A DNA stretch of 64,000 nucleotides from Paenarthrobacter sp. (GCA_031179305.1 JAPSHX010000004.1:62001-126000), one strand, 5' to 3'; counted from the stretch's first letter, positions 17,024 through 26,737 are shown. Made by a program: numbers and translations. Notes: generated by a model not told the origin, from the sequence alone.

Positions 17024-17803
17024 TTACGGTTCGAGCGGCCGCCGGGGTGGGCCCGAGGTGAGCTTCGCCGGCAGGATACGCGCGAAGAAGCTGACCACTT
17101 TGTACCGGCGCGTGGGGATGGAGACACTCTTGCCCTTGGCGTTGTCCTCCAATCCTTCGCGGACTACACGCTCCGCTGTGAGCCACAAGAACCGGGGAGC
17201 AACGGTTTTGTCCATGCCCATACGGTCGTGGAATTCGGTGTGAGTGAAACCTGGGCAAACCGCGGTGACCTGCACGCCGGATTTCGCGTAGGTGATGTTG
17301 GCCCACCGGCTGAATGTCACTTGCCATGCTTTGGCGGCGGAGTACGTACCCCTGTTGGCGAACGCTGCCACGCTGGCGACGTTGATGATCCGCCCCTTGC
17401 CGCGAGCCAGCATGACTTCAAGTGCAGCGTGGCTCAATTCCATGGGTGTCTGGACGTGGAGCCTCAGGTGGCGACGTTCCTCGTCCAAGTCATTCCGTTC
17501 GAACGACTTCAACAGTCCGATTCCCGCGTTGTTGACCAGGACATCCACCGGCCGTGCAGCGTCCCGCAAGCGGTCAGCCACTGCCGAGACGCCGACGTCG
17601 GTGGTTAAGTCCGCGGAAAGGACCTCCGCCGAGATACTGAAGTCGCGTTCGAGTACCTCGGCGTTTTCTTTTAGCCGCTCTTCATCGCGGGCCACGAGGA
17701 CAAGGTGGTGTCCGGCTTCGGCGAGCTGGCGGGCGAATTCTGCGCCAAGCCCAGCGGTAGCACCGGTAACCAAGGCAGTGAGTTCGTTGGCTCGAGTGGT
17801 CAT
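17024..17803 (-). CDS. SDR-family oxidoreductase
   Basis: This 259-residue classical short-chain dehydrogenase has the nucleotide-binding TGATAGLG near residues 14-21, NNAG, an active-site serine in INVASVA and the catalytic YSAAK. The length and the C-terminal extension after PTRRYK resemble the YqjQ/DltE-type group of broad reductases. Substrate is unknown. A putative lipoprotein gene lies 53 bp downstream on the same strand. Confidence 0.88.
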   Translation of the reverse strand: MTTRANELTALVTGATAGLGAEFARQLAEAGHHLVLVARDEERLKENAEVLERDFSISAEVLSADLTTDVGVSAVADRLRDAARPVDVLVNNAGIGLLKSFERNDLDEERRHLRLHVQTPMELSHAALEVMLARGKGRIINVASVAAFANRGTYSAAKAWQVTFSRWANITYAKSGVQVTAVCPGFTHTEFHDRMGMDKTVAPRFLWLTAERVVREGLEDNAKGKSVSIPTRRYKVVSFFARILPAKLTSGPPRRPLEP

Positions 17804-17853
17804 GCGCCTAGACTAGCCCCTCCCCTTTTCCCGCGCCGAGGTGTGTGAATGGT

Positions 17854-19359
17854 CTACGCGTACTGGGTGATGTGCAGACTATTAAGTGTGGTTGAACCAC
17901 CTACTGCGTAAAGGGAGACGTCATTGCTCGTCAAGGACGGAAAGATCAGTTCCGTCATGGTGACTTGGCCCCCTTGAGCAAATACCTCCACGGAACAGCG
18001 GTCCACGAAGAGGGTGAGCTGGTACACCCCGTCTGCCGACCGAATGGGTGCGGTGTCGATGGATGCGAAGGCATCGTGGAAGTCTGTTTGCCCGGAATCG
18101 CGGCGGTCGATGACGAGGGTCGCTTCCGTAGGGCGGACGCCTATGCGGGTTCCTAGCGCACCTTCGCCACGTACCACGAGCCCAAATTCTTCGGCGGTTC
18201 CCGGGGTGAGGGTGACGTCGATTCGTTGGACGACGCCTGCTGCGCCGTCAATAATCGTGGTTCCCTCCGGGATGGTGGTTTCAGGGAGGCTGAAGTTTGA
18301 GACCGAGTCACTTACGGCAGCCCAGTCCCCCACCGGCGTCTGCACCAGGCGCGTCTCGCCGTCGATTGTTTGGAGCGTCAGTTCCCGGACCAGTGACATG
18401 GGGCTTCGCCATGACGCTGTGGGAAGTCCGTTGACGTACTGCCAATTGTTCATCCACGCAATCATCAGGCGTCGGCCCTCTGGTGCATCGCTGAAGGAGA
18501 CGGCGGCGTAGTAGTCCCGGCCCCAGTCCAGCCACTGGTACTCGCCCAGCCGGTCAGGATCTTGAAGGCCGTCAGTCACTGTCGTGGCTGAGGTGAACGT
18601 GACGCCGTCGAAGTCACCTACGAAGTACTGCCCGGCCGATCCGCCATTTGGACCGCCCGGGTTCAGGTTAACGGTGAGCACCCATTTAACGTCTTCGGGG
18701 TCGCCGTCGACTGCCATGGGAAACAGGTCCGGGCATTCCCAGATACCCCCTGTGGCGTTCGCGGGACCGAAGGTACTCAGGTACTCCCAGTTCCTGAGAT
18801 CCAGGGACTTGTAAAGAAGAACCTGGAAGTCCTGCGCCTCAACGGCCGCCATGACCCAGTAGCTGCCGGCGTCGCCCTCGTAGCGGAACACTTTAGGGTC
18901 GCGGAAATCAGCTGAACGACGATCCAGAACGGGATTCTCCGCGTATTTAGTCCAGGTGTATCCACCATCGAGGCTGTAGGCCAGCGACTGGGCCTGGATT
19001 CCTTCCAGCCCGGATGCGGGTTTGAAGGCGCTGGTGTAGATGGCTACCAGGGGTGCTGTTCCGTCCTTGCCGAAGCCGCTGGTGTCCTCCCGGTCGAAGA
19101 CTATGCTGCCGGAGAAGATATCTTCGTGCTCGTCACAGGCGATGGCGACGGGATGGTCAGTCCAGCTCACGAGGTCGGTGGACGTAGCGTGGCCCCAGGA
19201 CAGATTGGCGTGCTCGCTGCCGAACGGGTTGTTCTGGTAGTAGAGGTGGTAGGCGCCGTCATGGAAGATGAGGCCGTTGGGGTCGTTGATCCAGGTGCCT
19301 CCGGTGCTGTAATGAAGGGCGGGCCGGAAAGTGTCGGTTGTCGTGGCGGCGGCAGTCAT
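17854..19359 (-). CDS. GH32 fructosidase (levanase/invertase type)
   Basis: This 501-residue protein shows all three GH32 motifs: the nucleophile D26 in WINDPNG, D154 in FRDP, and the acid/base E208 in WECPD. A C-terminal beta-sandwich follows from about residue 340. No signal peptide is seen, so it probably acts in the cytoplasm on imported fructo-oligosaccharides or sucrose. It is the last gene after a binding protein and two ABC permeases, which fits hydrolysis of the imported sugar. Confidence 0.93.
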   Translation of the reverse strand: MTAAATTTDTFRPALHYSTGGTWINDPNGLIFHDGAYHLYYQNNPFGSEHANLSWGHATSTDLVSWTDHPVAIACDEHEDIFSGSIVFDREDTSGFGKDGTAPLVAIYTSAFKPASGLEGIQAQSLAYSLDGGYTWTKYAENPVLDRRSADFRDPKVFRYEGDAGSYWVMAAVEAQDFQVLLYKSLDLRNWEYLSTFGPANATGGIWECPDLFPMAVDGDPEDVKWVLTVNLNPGGPNGGSAGQYFVGDFDGVTFTSATTVTDGLQDPDRLGEYQWLDWGRDYYAAVSFSDAPEGRRLMIAWMNNWQYVNGLPTASWRSPMSLVRELTLQTIDGETRLVQTPVGDWAAVSDSVSNFSLPETTIPEGTTIIDGAAGVVQRIDVTLTPGTAEEFGLVVRGEGALGTRIGVRPTEATLVIDRRDSGQTDFHDAFASIDTAPIRSADGVYQLTLFVDRCSVEVFAQGGQVTMTELIFPSLTSNDVSLYAVGGSTTLNSLHITQYA

Positions 19360-19407
19360 GAAAGTGAGTCTCTTTCTGGGTGGAGGGGGTTCAGTCCCGT
19401 AGACCAG

Positions 19408-19435
19408 GCAGGCCGGTGAGTCAGCTCCGGCCTGC
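19408..19435 (-). terminator. Intra-operon hairpin after the binding-protein gene
   Basis: GCAGGCCGG (19408-19416) pairs with CCGGCCTGC (19427-19435) around a 10-base loop, between the binding-protein stop and the GH32 start. It may partly terminate transcription or protect the upstream message, so that more binding protein than hydrolase is made. Confidence 0.55.
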
Positions 19436-19449
19436 CCGGGTGTTGGTAG

Positions 19450-21057
19450 TTAGGAGTTCTTCTTGAAGCGGTCGTAGGCCGCTTGGTAGACCTCGATCAT
19501 CTTGTCGACTCCCACGTTTTTGAGCTGGGTGACGTAGCCGTCCCACTCCTGGTCGATGCCGCCGGAGACGATCCACTTGGCGGTGTTTTGCTTGACCAGT
19601 GAGGTGACGTCGGCCTGGATGGTGCCGATCTGCTGGAGCTCTTCGTTGGAAAGTGCAACGGGCGGGTAGCCGTCGTTGCCCGCAAAGGGCTTGTAGTTTT
19701 CGTTGACCGTCTTTTGGCGGGCCGCGGCTCGTGGTTCGGGCGCGACGACGGAGGTGAAGTTCTCGGCGGTGTTTGCCTTCGGGCCACCCGGGGCCACCTT
19801 TTGGCGTCGTTCGCCTTCGCTGGTTCCGGCCGGTGCCGGAATTTGGGTCAGGATGCCGCTGGCGTCCTTCTGGAGGGTTTCACCGATGGGTCCCCAGTTG
19901 GCTTGGGCGGACTGGATGGGATCGTAGAGGTTGTCGGCCCAGCGCATGGTCGCTGCCGGGTATTTGTTGGCCCGGGTGATGGCGAATGCGCCGCGGGCGA
20001 TTTCCTGGTTGTTGGACTGGCTGGCGATTCGTTTACCGTCGACTCCCTCAAGGACGGGCACCAGGGCGTAGTCGCCGGCGCGGTCCGCGCCAACCATCTC
20101 GGGAATTTCCCACCACACAAAGGAGCCTAGGTTTTCCGTAGCGGCCTTGCCCTTGGCCAAATAGGCTTTGTCATCCTGGGAGAAGGACTCCGGGTCGATC
20201 AGGCCTTCCTTGTACCACTCGTGCAATGTTTGGATGGCCTTCTTGTAGCCATCCTGGGTGGCCGTGAAAATGACCTTGTCGTCCTGAACGATGCGGTGGT
20301 CCATGTTGTCCGGAGTTCCGCCGAGGGCAGCGATCAGGTCCACGATGTCACCGCACCATGAGCCGGGCATGAAACTCAGGGGAATGGTTTTGCCTGTGCC
20401 TGAGGCGTCCTGGGCTTTGAAAGCCACCAAGGCGTCGTGGAACTCATCGATGGTCTTGGGCATGGGGATGTTGAGCTTCTTGAGCCAGGAGGTGTTGATG
20501 GCCAGTTGATTGGGGAACTGCACCAGGCCGAGCTCTTCCACGGACGGCAGAGAGTAGATGTGTCCGTCCGAAGAGGTGATCGCTGCCTTGATGTCCGGGC
20601 GCTCGGAGAGGAGTTTGGACAGGTTCGGCGCGTTTTTCTCGATCAGTCCCTCCAGAGGGATCAAAGTGCCGCTGGCGGAGTAGGTGGCGATCTCGGCGTC
20701 CGTCAGGCCTGTGTTGAAGAACGCGTCCGGCAGGTCGCCACTGGCCAGGATCAGGTTCTTCTTCTCCTGGAAGACCGTCTCGGGAAGGTTCTCCCACTCA
20801 ACATGGACGTTGGTGGCCTTTTCCCATTCCTTCACGACGGTCATCGTGTTGTAGTCCGGGGCAAGGGCCGACTTTGTTCCGGAGAACTTCAACGTCAGCT
20901 GCTCGCTGACAATCGGGAAGCCCTCCTCCTGAAAACCGAAGTCTGCAGAGGCATCTTTGATCTCCGTGGTGCCTGAGCTGGAGCCGGAGCAGGCGGTGAA
21001 CGTCAACGTTCCGGCCATCACGGCGCCAAGGACGGCGAGTTTGCGGCTGATTGCCAT
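19450..21057 (-). CDS. ABC sugar importer, extracellular solute-binding lipoprotein
   Basis: This protein of about 535 residues begins with a signal peptide ending in the lipobox TFTAC, then a Ser/Gly/Thr linker and a large family 1 binding-protein fold. Its size is typical of the LplA/YtcQ type that works with LplB/LplC permeases. ATG 21057 is preferred because CAGGAA lies 6 bases upstream; ATG 21063 overlaps that site. It binds the substrate outside the membrane, presumably a fructan fragment given the GH32 neighbour. Confidence 0.9.
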   Translation of the reverse strand: MAISRKLAVLGAVMAGTLTFTACSGSSSGTTEIKDASADFGFQEEGFPIVSEQLTLKFSGTKSALAPDYNTMTVVKEWEKATNVHVEWENLPETVFQEKKNLILASGDLPDAFFNTGLTDAEIATYSASGTLIPLEGLIEKNAPNLSKLLSERPDIKAAITSSDGHIYSLPSVEELGLVQFPNQLAINTSWLKKLNIPMPKTIDEFHDALVAFKAQDASGTGKTIPLSFMPGSWCGDIVDLIAALGGTPDNMDHRIVQDDKVIFTATQDGYKKAIQTLHEWYKEGLIDPESFSQDDKAYLAKGKAATENLGSFVWWEIPEMVGADRAGDYALVPVLEGVDGKRIASQSNNQEIARGAFAITRANKYPAATMRWADNLYDPIQSAQANWGPIGETLQKDASGILTQIPAPAGTSEGERRQKVAPGGPKANTAENFTSVVAPEPRAAARQKTVNENYKPFAGNDGYPPVALSNEELQQIGTIQADVTSLVKQNTAKWIVSGGIDQEWDGYVTQLKNVGVDKMIEVYQAAYDRFKKNS

Positions 21058-21133
21058 GGTCATTTCCTGTTCTGAGGTGTTTTGGATGAAGCCCAGGGCC
21101 GAACGCCTTGGACCGTTTCTTAGAGGTGAGCGA

Positions 21134-22093
21134 TTATTTGACGGCGCCGATCATGGCGCCCTTGGTGAAGTGCTTCTGCATGAATGGCAGGGCAATCATG
21201 AGTGGCAGGCTCGAGACGACGATCATGGCGTACTTGGTGAGCTCTGCGATCCTTTGCGCTGCTGCATAGGATTCGATGTCCCCGCCGGTTGTACCGGTGG
21301 AAGAGACGTCTGACTGGATCAGGATGTTGCGCAGAACCAGCTGCAACGGGTACTTGGTGTCGTCGTTGAGGAAGATCAGGGCATCGAAGAACGAGTTCCA
21401 GTGGGCCACCACATGCACCATGATCATCAGCATGATCAGCGGCTTGGAAAGCGGCAGGACCATGTTGAAGAAGAACTTGAAATCCGTTGCCCCGTCCATC
21501 TGGGCCGCCTCGCGCAGTTCGTTCGGAATGGTGTGCTCGAAGAATGACCTTGCAATGATCAGGTTCCAGACGCCCACGGCACCCGGCAGGACCACAGCCC
21601 AGATGGTGTCCAGCATGCCCAGGTCCCGGACCACCAGATACTTGGTGATGAGTCCGCCGTCGAAGAACATGGTGATCACGAACAGGAGCATCAGGATCTT
21701 GCGGCCCGGCATGTCTTTCCTGGACAGTGCGTAGGCGGCGCACAGGATGGTGGTGACACTGATGGCGGTTCCCAGGATCGTGTACAGGAGGGTGTTGCCG
21801 AGGCCGTTCCAGATCCTGCTGTCTGCGAAGATCCTTTCGTAGCCCTCGGTTGTCACACCGGACGGAAACAGCCAGACCTTCCCCTCATAGACGGCATTAG
21901 GGTCGCTGACGGAAGCGATGACGATGAAGTAGAGCGGGTAGACCACGGCGAGGATGGACAACAGCAGCACTGCCGTCGCGGCGATGTTGAAGACGCGGTC
22001 GCCGTACTTGTCACGGAGCGATTGTTTGGGGCGGCCCGGGTTGGGAGTGCGGTTCGCCTGGCGGGTAGTTGAAGGTTTGGTTGTCAGGGACAT
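21134..22093 (-). CDS. ABC sugar importer permease, LplC type
   Basis: This 319-residue protein has six predicted membrane helices and the EAA loop segment (ELREAAQMDGATDFKFFFNMVLP) that contacts the ATPase. It belongs to the CUT1 carbohydrate group, LplC-like. It starts 7 bases after the upstream permease stop. No ATPase gene is in the operon, so a shared ATPase such as an MsmK/MsiK type encoded elsewhere is needed. Confidence 0.92.
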   Translation of the reverse strand: MSLTTKPSTTRQANRTPNPGRPKQSLRDKYGDRVFNIAATAVLLLSILAVVYPLYFIVIASVSDPNAVYEGKVWLFPSGVTTEGYERIFADSRIWNGLGNTLLYTILGTAISVTTILCAAYALSRKDMPGRKILMLLFVITMFFDGGLITKYLVVRDLGMLDTIWAVVLPGAVGVWNLIIARSFFEHTIPNELREAAQMDGATDFKFFFNMVLPLSKPLIMLMIMVHVVAHWNSFFDALIFLNDDTKYPLQLVLRNILIQSDVSSTGTTGGDIESYAAAQRIAELTKYAMIVVSSLPLMIALPFMQKHFTKGAMIGAVK

Positions 22094-22100
22094 ATCGGCA

Positions 22101-23084
22101 TCACCACAGGGTCGCTTGGTTGGCCCGACGCGCGATCGTGTTGAAGACGAGCAACAGCGCAAGGTTGAGGAGGGAGTTGAACAGGCCAATGGCGGCCGAG
22201 TAGCTGAACTGCGCTTGCTGCAAACCCGCGTGGTAGACGTAGGTCTGGATGATCTCTGACGTGGACAGGTTCAACGGTGTCTGCATCAGCAACGCCTTTT
22301 CGAAGCCCACGTTCAGCAGGTTGCCGATAGCGAGGATGAAAAGGATGGTCACCACCGGCATGATGCCCGGCAGGTCGATGTGGCGGATGCGCTGGAGCTT
22401 TGACGCGCCATCCACCTTCGCGGCGTCGTGAAGTGCGGGGTCGATCGCGGCCAAAGCCGCGAGGTAAACGATCATGGAGAATCCCGCGTTCTGCCAGACA
22501 TCCGAGATGACATACACCGGGCGGAACCACTCAGCCGAACCCATGAAGAAGATCGGATCACCTCCTGCGAGCTGGATCGCGTTGTTCACCAAGCCCGACC
22601 GTGGCGACAGGATCACGAACATGATGCCCACCACCACAACCGTGGAAATGAAGGCCGGCGAATAGAGCACCGTCTGGGTGAACTTCTTGAACCTCTCGCT
22701 CTGGAGCTGGTTGACCAGAAGGGCCAGAATGATGGGGATGGGGAACGCCACCAAAAGGCCCAGAACCGCGATCCACAGCGTGTTTCCCACCACCTGGCCG
22801 AACTGGTAGGAGTTCACGAATCGCACGAAGTGGTCCAACCCCACCCACGGGCTGTCCGTGAAACCATCAACCGGGTTGTAGTTCTTGAACGCAATCTGCA
22901 CGCCGTACATTGGCCAGTACTTGAAAACCAGGATGTACACCAGAGCCGGGGCTAGTAATACGTATAACTGCCAGGCCCGAAAAATGCGCCGAAGGCGGAG
23001 CGAAGCAGAAATTTTTCGTTGCGGAAGTTGCGGCACCGGTGCCGCAGATGGACGCCCGCGTTTCGCCGGCATAGTGCGGCTCAT
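22101..23084 (-). CDS. ABC sugar importer permease, LplB type
   Basis: This 327-residue protein has a basic N-terminus, six predicted membrane helices and the EAA-loop region (ALHDAAKVDGASKLQRIRHIDLP). It pairs with the LplC-type permease. Its ATG overlaps the stop of the LacI-type gene by 4 bp, so the regulator is the first gene of the same operon. Confidence 0.92.
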   Translation of the reverse strand: MSRTMPAKRGRPSAAPVPQLPQRKISASLRLRRIFRAWQLYVLLAPALVYILVFKYWPMYGVQIAFKNYNPVDGFTDSPWVGLDHFVRFVNSYQFGQVVGNTLWIAVLGLLVAFPIPIILALLVNQLQSERFKKFTQTVLYSPAFISTVVVVGIMFVILSPRSGLVNNAIQLAGGDPIFFMGSAEWFRPVYVISDVWQNAGFSMIVYLAALAAIDPALHDAAKVDGASKLQRIRHIDLPGIMPVVTILFILAIGNLLNVGFEKALLMQTPLNLSTSEIIQTYVYHAGLQQAQFSYSAAIGLFNSLLNLALLLVFNTIARRANQATLW

Positions 23085-24124
23085 GGCATCTCCTTAGGGT
23101 GTGTAACTGACTTTCGTTCAATAAGGGGGCACTCCATGAGCTCCACCCGGCCATCGGGTTCGGCACCTTGGAGGATAAGGTCAACCGCTCGCCTGCCCAT
23201 GGCAATAAAGGGCAGTTCAAAGGTCGTCAGTCCTGGACGAAGATGGGGAGCGACGATGGCTTGGTTATCAAAACCCACAATCGACACGTCATCGGGGATC
23301 GAAAGCCGAAGATCGGCTACCGCTTGATAAGCCCCCCAAGCCGTGCGGTCATTGGCGCAGAAGATTGCCGTAGGTTGCTCCGGGGCAGTCATCAATTCCA
23401 TTGCATATTTATAGCCGTCGTCCTCGCCACCCCTACCGAAGCGCACCAGGGCAGGATCCACGTCCAGCCCAGCCTCTGCAAGGGCAGCCGTGTAGCCTTC
23501 GTAGCGACCAACCGCTGCAGGAAGGCCACTTTCGAGCAATTCGATGTTGATCATCCCCACGCGGGTGTGCCCGGCATCGAGCAAGTGGCGGGTAGCTGAG
23601 TAGCCACCGTTCACCTCGTCGGGTGCCACGCTGGGGAGGTGCCCGGCCCGGTCTTGGGAGTTCAGCACAACAGAGGGGACACCCGCGAGCGCCTTGGGCA
23701 CCTCCAGCAGCCGGTGATACATGGAGCCATAAACCACGCCTGCCACATTGTAGGAAAGCATGGCATCGAGGGAGGCGGCCTCAAGGTCCTTGTCTCCGCC
23801 GGTGTTCATGGTCAGCAGGAGGAGCCCATCCTCCCAGGCGCGCTCCTGCGCCCCTTCGATAATCGCCCCGGCGAACGGGGAAGTCGCGACGGAGTCGCCA
23901 ATGAACCCCACCATGCCGGCCAATCCATCGCGGAGGAACTTTGCGTGGGCGTTCGTGCGGTAGCCGAGTTGCGCGACGGCATCCTTGACCTTGCGTCGGG
24001 TCTCGTCGGAGAACCGCGACCCGCCCGCTGAATTCAGCACAAGGGATACAGTGGCCTGCGAAACACCGGCAGCAGCAGCGACGTCGTGCATGGTCGGCTT
24101 GGAATTCGGCTTCGACTTAGCCAT
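23081..24124 (-). CDS. LacI-family regulator of the fructan operon
   Basis: This 347-residue protein has an N-terminal LacI helix-turn-helix (TMHDVAAAAGVSQATVSLVLN) with hinge helix, then a periplasmic-binding-like effector domain. The ATG at 24124 follows an excellent AAGGAGGTGCC site. It leads the operon lacI-lplB-lplC-binding protein-GH32. Two adjacent operator-like repeats lie 31-56 bp upstream, so it probably represses the whole operon including itself, released by a fructose-containing sugar. Confidence 0.93.
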   Translation of the reverse strand: MAKSKPNSKPTMHDVAAAAGVSQATVSLVLNSAGGSRFSDETRRKVKDAVAQLGYRTNAHAKFLRDGLAGMVGFIGDSVATSPFAGAIIEGAQERAWEDGLLLLTMNTGGDKDLEAASLDAMLSYNVAGVVYGSMYHRLLEVPKALAGVPSVVLNSQDRAGHLPSVAPDEVNGGYSATRHLLDAGHTRVGMINIELLESGLPAAVGRYEGYTAALAEAGLDVDPALVRFGRGGEDDGYKYAMELMTAPEQPTAIFCANDRTAWGAYQAVADLRLSIPDDVSIVGFDNQAIVAPHLRPGLTTFELPFIAMGRRAVDLILQGAEPDGRVELMECPLIERKSVTHPKEMP

Positions 24125-24154
24125 GGCACCTCCTTGGGCCGTATCAGCGTAGTG

Positions 24155-24180
24155 GTTATTCGTATTAGTTATTCGTATAA
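24155..24180. promoter_or_regulatory. Tandem LacI-type operators
   Basis: GTTATTCGTATTA (24155-24167) and GTTATTCGTATAA (24168-24180) are adjacent 13-bp direct repeats. Each has a central CG with partly symmetric TTATT/TATAA flanks, as LacI-family sites do. They lie just upstream of the lacI-type start, in the position of the operon promoter. Confidence 0.7.
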
Positions 24181-24235
24181 CGTGCACCAATGTATCCGGC
24201 GTCACATTCAAGTGTCAAGGGTTAGGAAGCACTCG

Positions 24236-24302
24236 CTGCGCCGAGGCGGCAGTTGATACCCATATCTGCGAGCAGGATTGGTGTTAACTGCCACCTCGGC
24301 GG
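24236..24302. repeat. Family B palindrome (copy 1), terminator-like
   Basis: The left arm CGCCGAGGCGGCAGTT and its continuation pair imperfectly with the right arm ending AACTGCCACCTCGGCG, over about 25 bp with a 16-base loop region. It starts 7 bp beyond the desD stop codon and probably terminates the siderophore operon before lacI. Related copies lie at 52340-52405 and 58172-58234. Confidence 0.75.
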
Positions 24303-24308
24303 AGTAGA

Positions 24309-26150
24309 TCAGGCGAACTTAGCCAGGGGGTTCGTCAGGCGGCCCGCCATCTGCAACCCGCCGGAGGGATCGGAGATGTCGAGCATCTGCTGGTTGTTCC
24401 GGAGCTGCAGGCGGTTAAGGCAGGAGAGTTCGAAGTCAGGTGCGAACAGGTCATGCATCGCAAACTGGTCCGCCAACTCCGGGTGCCGCTGCTGGTATTC
24501 CCGCAGCACAGCAGCAGCAGCGCCCCAGAACTCGTCCTCGCGCAGGGTCCCATCCTCCACAAGGATTGCGCCTAGGAAACGGAAAATGCAGTCAAACACA
24601 TCGGTGAAGATGGCCAGGACCATTTCCTCGGCGGGGATCTCGGCCTTGACGCGGGAGACCTCCTCCGGCAGCTCCAGCCGGTCCCCCATCACCACGATTT
24701 CCTCAGCGATGTCCTTCATGATCGCGCGGACGGGCACTCCGTCCTCGAGTATCAGGATGACGTTCTCACCGTGCGGCATGAACGCGAGTTCATACTCGTA
24801 GAGGCAGTGGACCAGCGGTACCAGGTATGCCTCAAAGTAGCGGCGCAGCCATTCGGTGGGAGCCAGGCCGGACCGCTGAATCAACGCAGACACCACCGAT
24901 TCCCCGGACGAATCAACGTGCAGCAAAGAAGCCATAGTGGCCAGCTGCTGCCCGTCCTTGAGCAACGGCAACGGACTTTCCCTCCACAGCGCCGAGAGCA
25001 TCTTCCGGTAGGGCGAGCCCTTGGCCGAGGCAGCCTCGTAGTAGTGGTTGTGGTAGCCGATGGCCGCGGTTTCACGGATCATGGCCAGGCCCCGGTCCTG
25101 GAGCTCCTGGTCATTGCCGATCAATTCCTGCAACCAGTCGTTGATGGCGGGCGTCGCCTTCATGTACTGCGGGGACAGACCGCGCATGAAGCCCATGTTC
25201 AACACAGACATTGCCGTCTTGACGTAGGCCTTTGCCGGGTAATCGATGTTGAAGAACGTACGGATGGACTGCTGCGCCTGGTACGAATCTTCGCCGCTGC
25301 CAAGGTTCACGATGTGGCGCTGGGCGATTTCTGCCGCGAACGTCACCGTGAGCTTGTTGTCCCACTGCCAAGGGTGGACCGGCATGAGGAGGTAGTCCTC
25401 CGGGTCCAGGCCGGATGCGGACAGTTCCGCGTTGAACCACGCAAGAGCCGTGGGGCCAAGTTCGGCCTCGAAGTGTGTCCGGTAATCCAACCCTGCGCTG
25501 GAGGTGAAAACTGCCTTGCTGCGATGAACGGCGATCCATTGCAGCTTTACGATTGCCCCGGTTTCCGGCGCGAACGCATGGTAATCGGCGATCCCGAATC
25601 CAAGTCGTCCGTTGTTGGCCACGAAGCACGGGTGTCCCTCTGTCATGCTGTGCTCAATGGCTTGGAAATCAGCGGCGCGGTCAGCGCCGCCGGTGATACC
25701 CGCAGCCAATTGGGCAGAGTTGAACGGCTTGCCCTGCTTGTAGGCGTGGCTGGCAAGCGTGCTGCTGATTTCCTCGAGGTACACAGGCAGCATTTCTTGG
25801 CGGATAGCCAGTGCCTCGTGGAACTCGGCAATGAAGTCCAGGGCGTCCACAGGGAGCTCCTCGCCGTCCCGCAACCGAACGATGGATTCCGCAGATACGG
25901 ACCAGTGTTCCAGTTGCAGCAGCCGGGCACGGAAGCGGTATTCAGTTGCGTCGTCATCACTCACGACCTTGTACAGTCCGACGCCGGCAGCCTCCTCGCG
26001 GATCAGTTCCGGGACCAGGATGCGCTCGTGCGAGAACTCGGCGATCGCCTTGCGAACCAGATGCCGGTTGGCGATGGCCCACCGCTCCGGAGTCAGGTGG
26101 GACACGGAATCAACGGCGGTGATTGTCGCGTTGTCGGCAGTTGTGGTCAC
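24309..26150 (-). CDS. desD: NRPS-independent siderophore synthetase (DesD-like)
   Basis: This 613-residue IucA/IucC-family enzyme has the ATP and substrate motifs GHPCFVANNGRLGFG, MPVHPWQWDNK and MPHGENVILILEDG, followed by the C-terminal FhuF-like part. Family members join N-hydroxy-N-acyl diamines through amide bonds. With the three genes upstream it fits DesD, which oligomerises N-hydroxy-N-succinylcadaverine to desferrioxamine. Its start overlaps the acyltransferase stop by 4 bp, and a family B palindrome follows. Confidence 0.93.
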   Translation of the reverse strand: MTTTADNATITAVDSVSHLTPERWAIANRHLVRKAIAEFSHERILVPELIREEAAGVGLYKVVSDDDATEYRFRARLLQLEHWSVSAESIVRLRDGEELPVDALDFIAEFHEALAIRQEMLPVYLEEISSTLASHAYKQGKPFNSAQLAAGITGGADRAADFQAIEHSMTEGHPCFVANNGRLGFGIADYHAFAPETGAIVKLQWIAVHRSKAVFTSSAGLDYRTHFEAELGPTALAWFNAELSASGLDPEDYLLMPVHPWQWDNKLTVTFAAEIAQRHIVNLGSGEDSYQAQQSIRTFFNIDYPAKAYVKTAMSVLNMGFMRGLSPQYMKATPAINDWLQELIGNDQELQDRGLAMIRETAAIGYHNHYYEAASAKGSPYRKMLSALWRESPLPLLKDGQQLATMASLLHVDSSGESVVSALIQRSGLAPTEWLRRYFEAYLVPLVHCLYEYELAFMPHGENVILILEDGVPVRAIMKDIAEEIVVMGDRLELPEEVSRVKAEIPAEEMVLAIFTDVFDCIFRFLGAILVEDGTLREDEFWGAAAAVLREYQQRHPELADQFAMHDLFAPDFELSCLNRLQLRNNQQMLDISDPSGGLQMAGRLTNPLAKFA

Positions 26151-26737
26151 AGGGATTCTCCTCTGGTCGCCGCGGCAGGCGCGGCCAGAATCGGGGTCAA
26201 GGTAGCGAGGAAAGCCTCGCGGGTGCAGAAGCTGAGCAGCCCCTGCTTGTGGTCTTCGGCGGGATCGACGGCGGGAAGGGTCACCACGCCGTGCGGCCGG
26301 AAGCCCACCTTCTCATTCAGGACATGGATCTTGTGGTTGCGGGCATCAGGCTCGACGACGACACGCCGGGTTGCCGGGTCATCGAAGAGTTCCGTCATGA
26401 CGGACTGCATGACGGCGGTGGTGAATCCCGCCTGCGGCTCACCGCTGGGCGGGGAGACCAGGAGATGCATACCCACATCACCGGGCTGGACCTCGTAGAC
26501 GTCCGCCAACGGCGATGACTCCGGGCGATACCGCTCCATCAGGAAGGCGGGGACGCCGTCGTCGAGCCCCAGGAACGCTTGGTGATGGCCGGACTCGGCG
26601 ATCCTCGAGTACTCCTCCACAACGTCCTGCCCGGTGGCCGAAACCATGCCCCAGAACCGCGCATATTCTTGGCTGACCCAGCTGTGGAGGAGGGGTGCGT
26701 CCGCCAAGGGATCAACGGGCCGGAACGTGAAGCTCAT
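26147..26737 (-). CDS. desC: Siderophore acyltransferase (DesC-like GNAT)
   Basis: This 196-residue protein resembles the RhbD/IucB/DesC acetyl- or succinyl-transferases, with YEVQPGDVGMHLLVSPP and NHKIHVLNEKVGFRPHG as the substrate and CoA segments. It would acylate N-hydroxycadaverine made by the previous enzyme. Overlaps of 4 bp on both sides tie it to desB and desD. Confidence 0.9.
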   Translation of the reverse strand: MSFTFRPVDPLADAPLLHSWVSQEYARFWGMVSATGQDVVEEYSRIAESGHHQAFLGLDDGVPAFLMERYRPESSPLADVYEVQPGDVGMHLLVSPPSGEPQAGFTTAVMQSVMTELFDDPATRRVVVEPDARNHKIHVLNEKVGFRPHGVVTLPAVDPAEDHKQGLLSFCTREAFLATLTPILAAPAAATRGESL

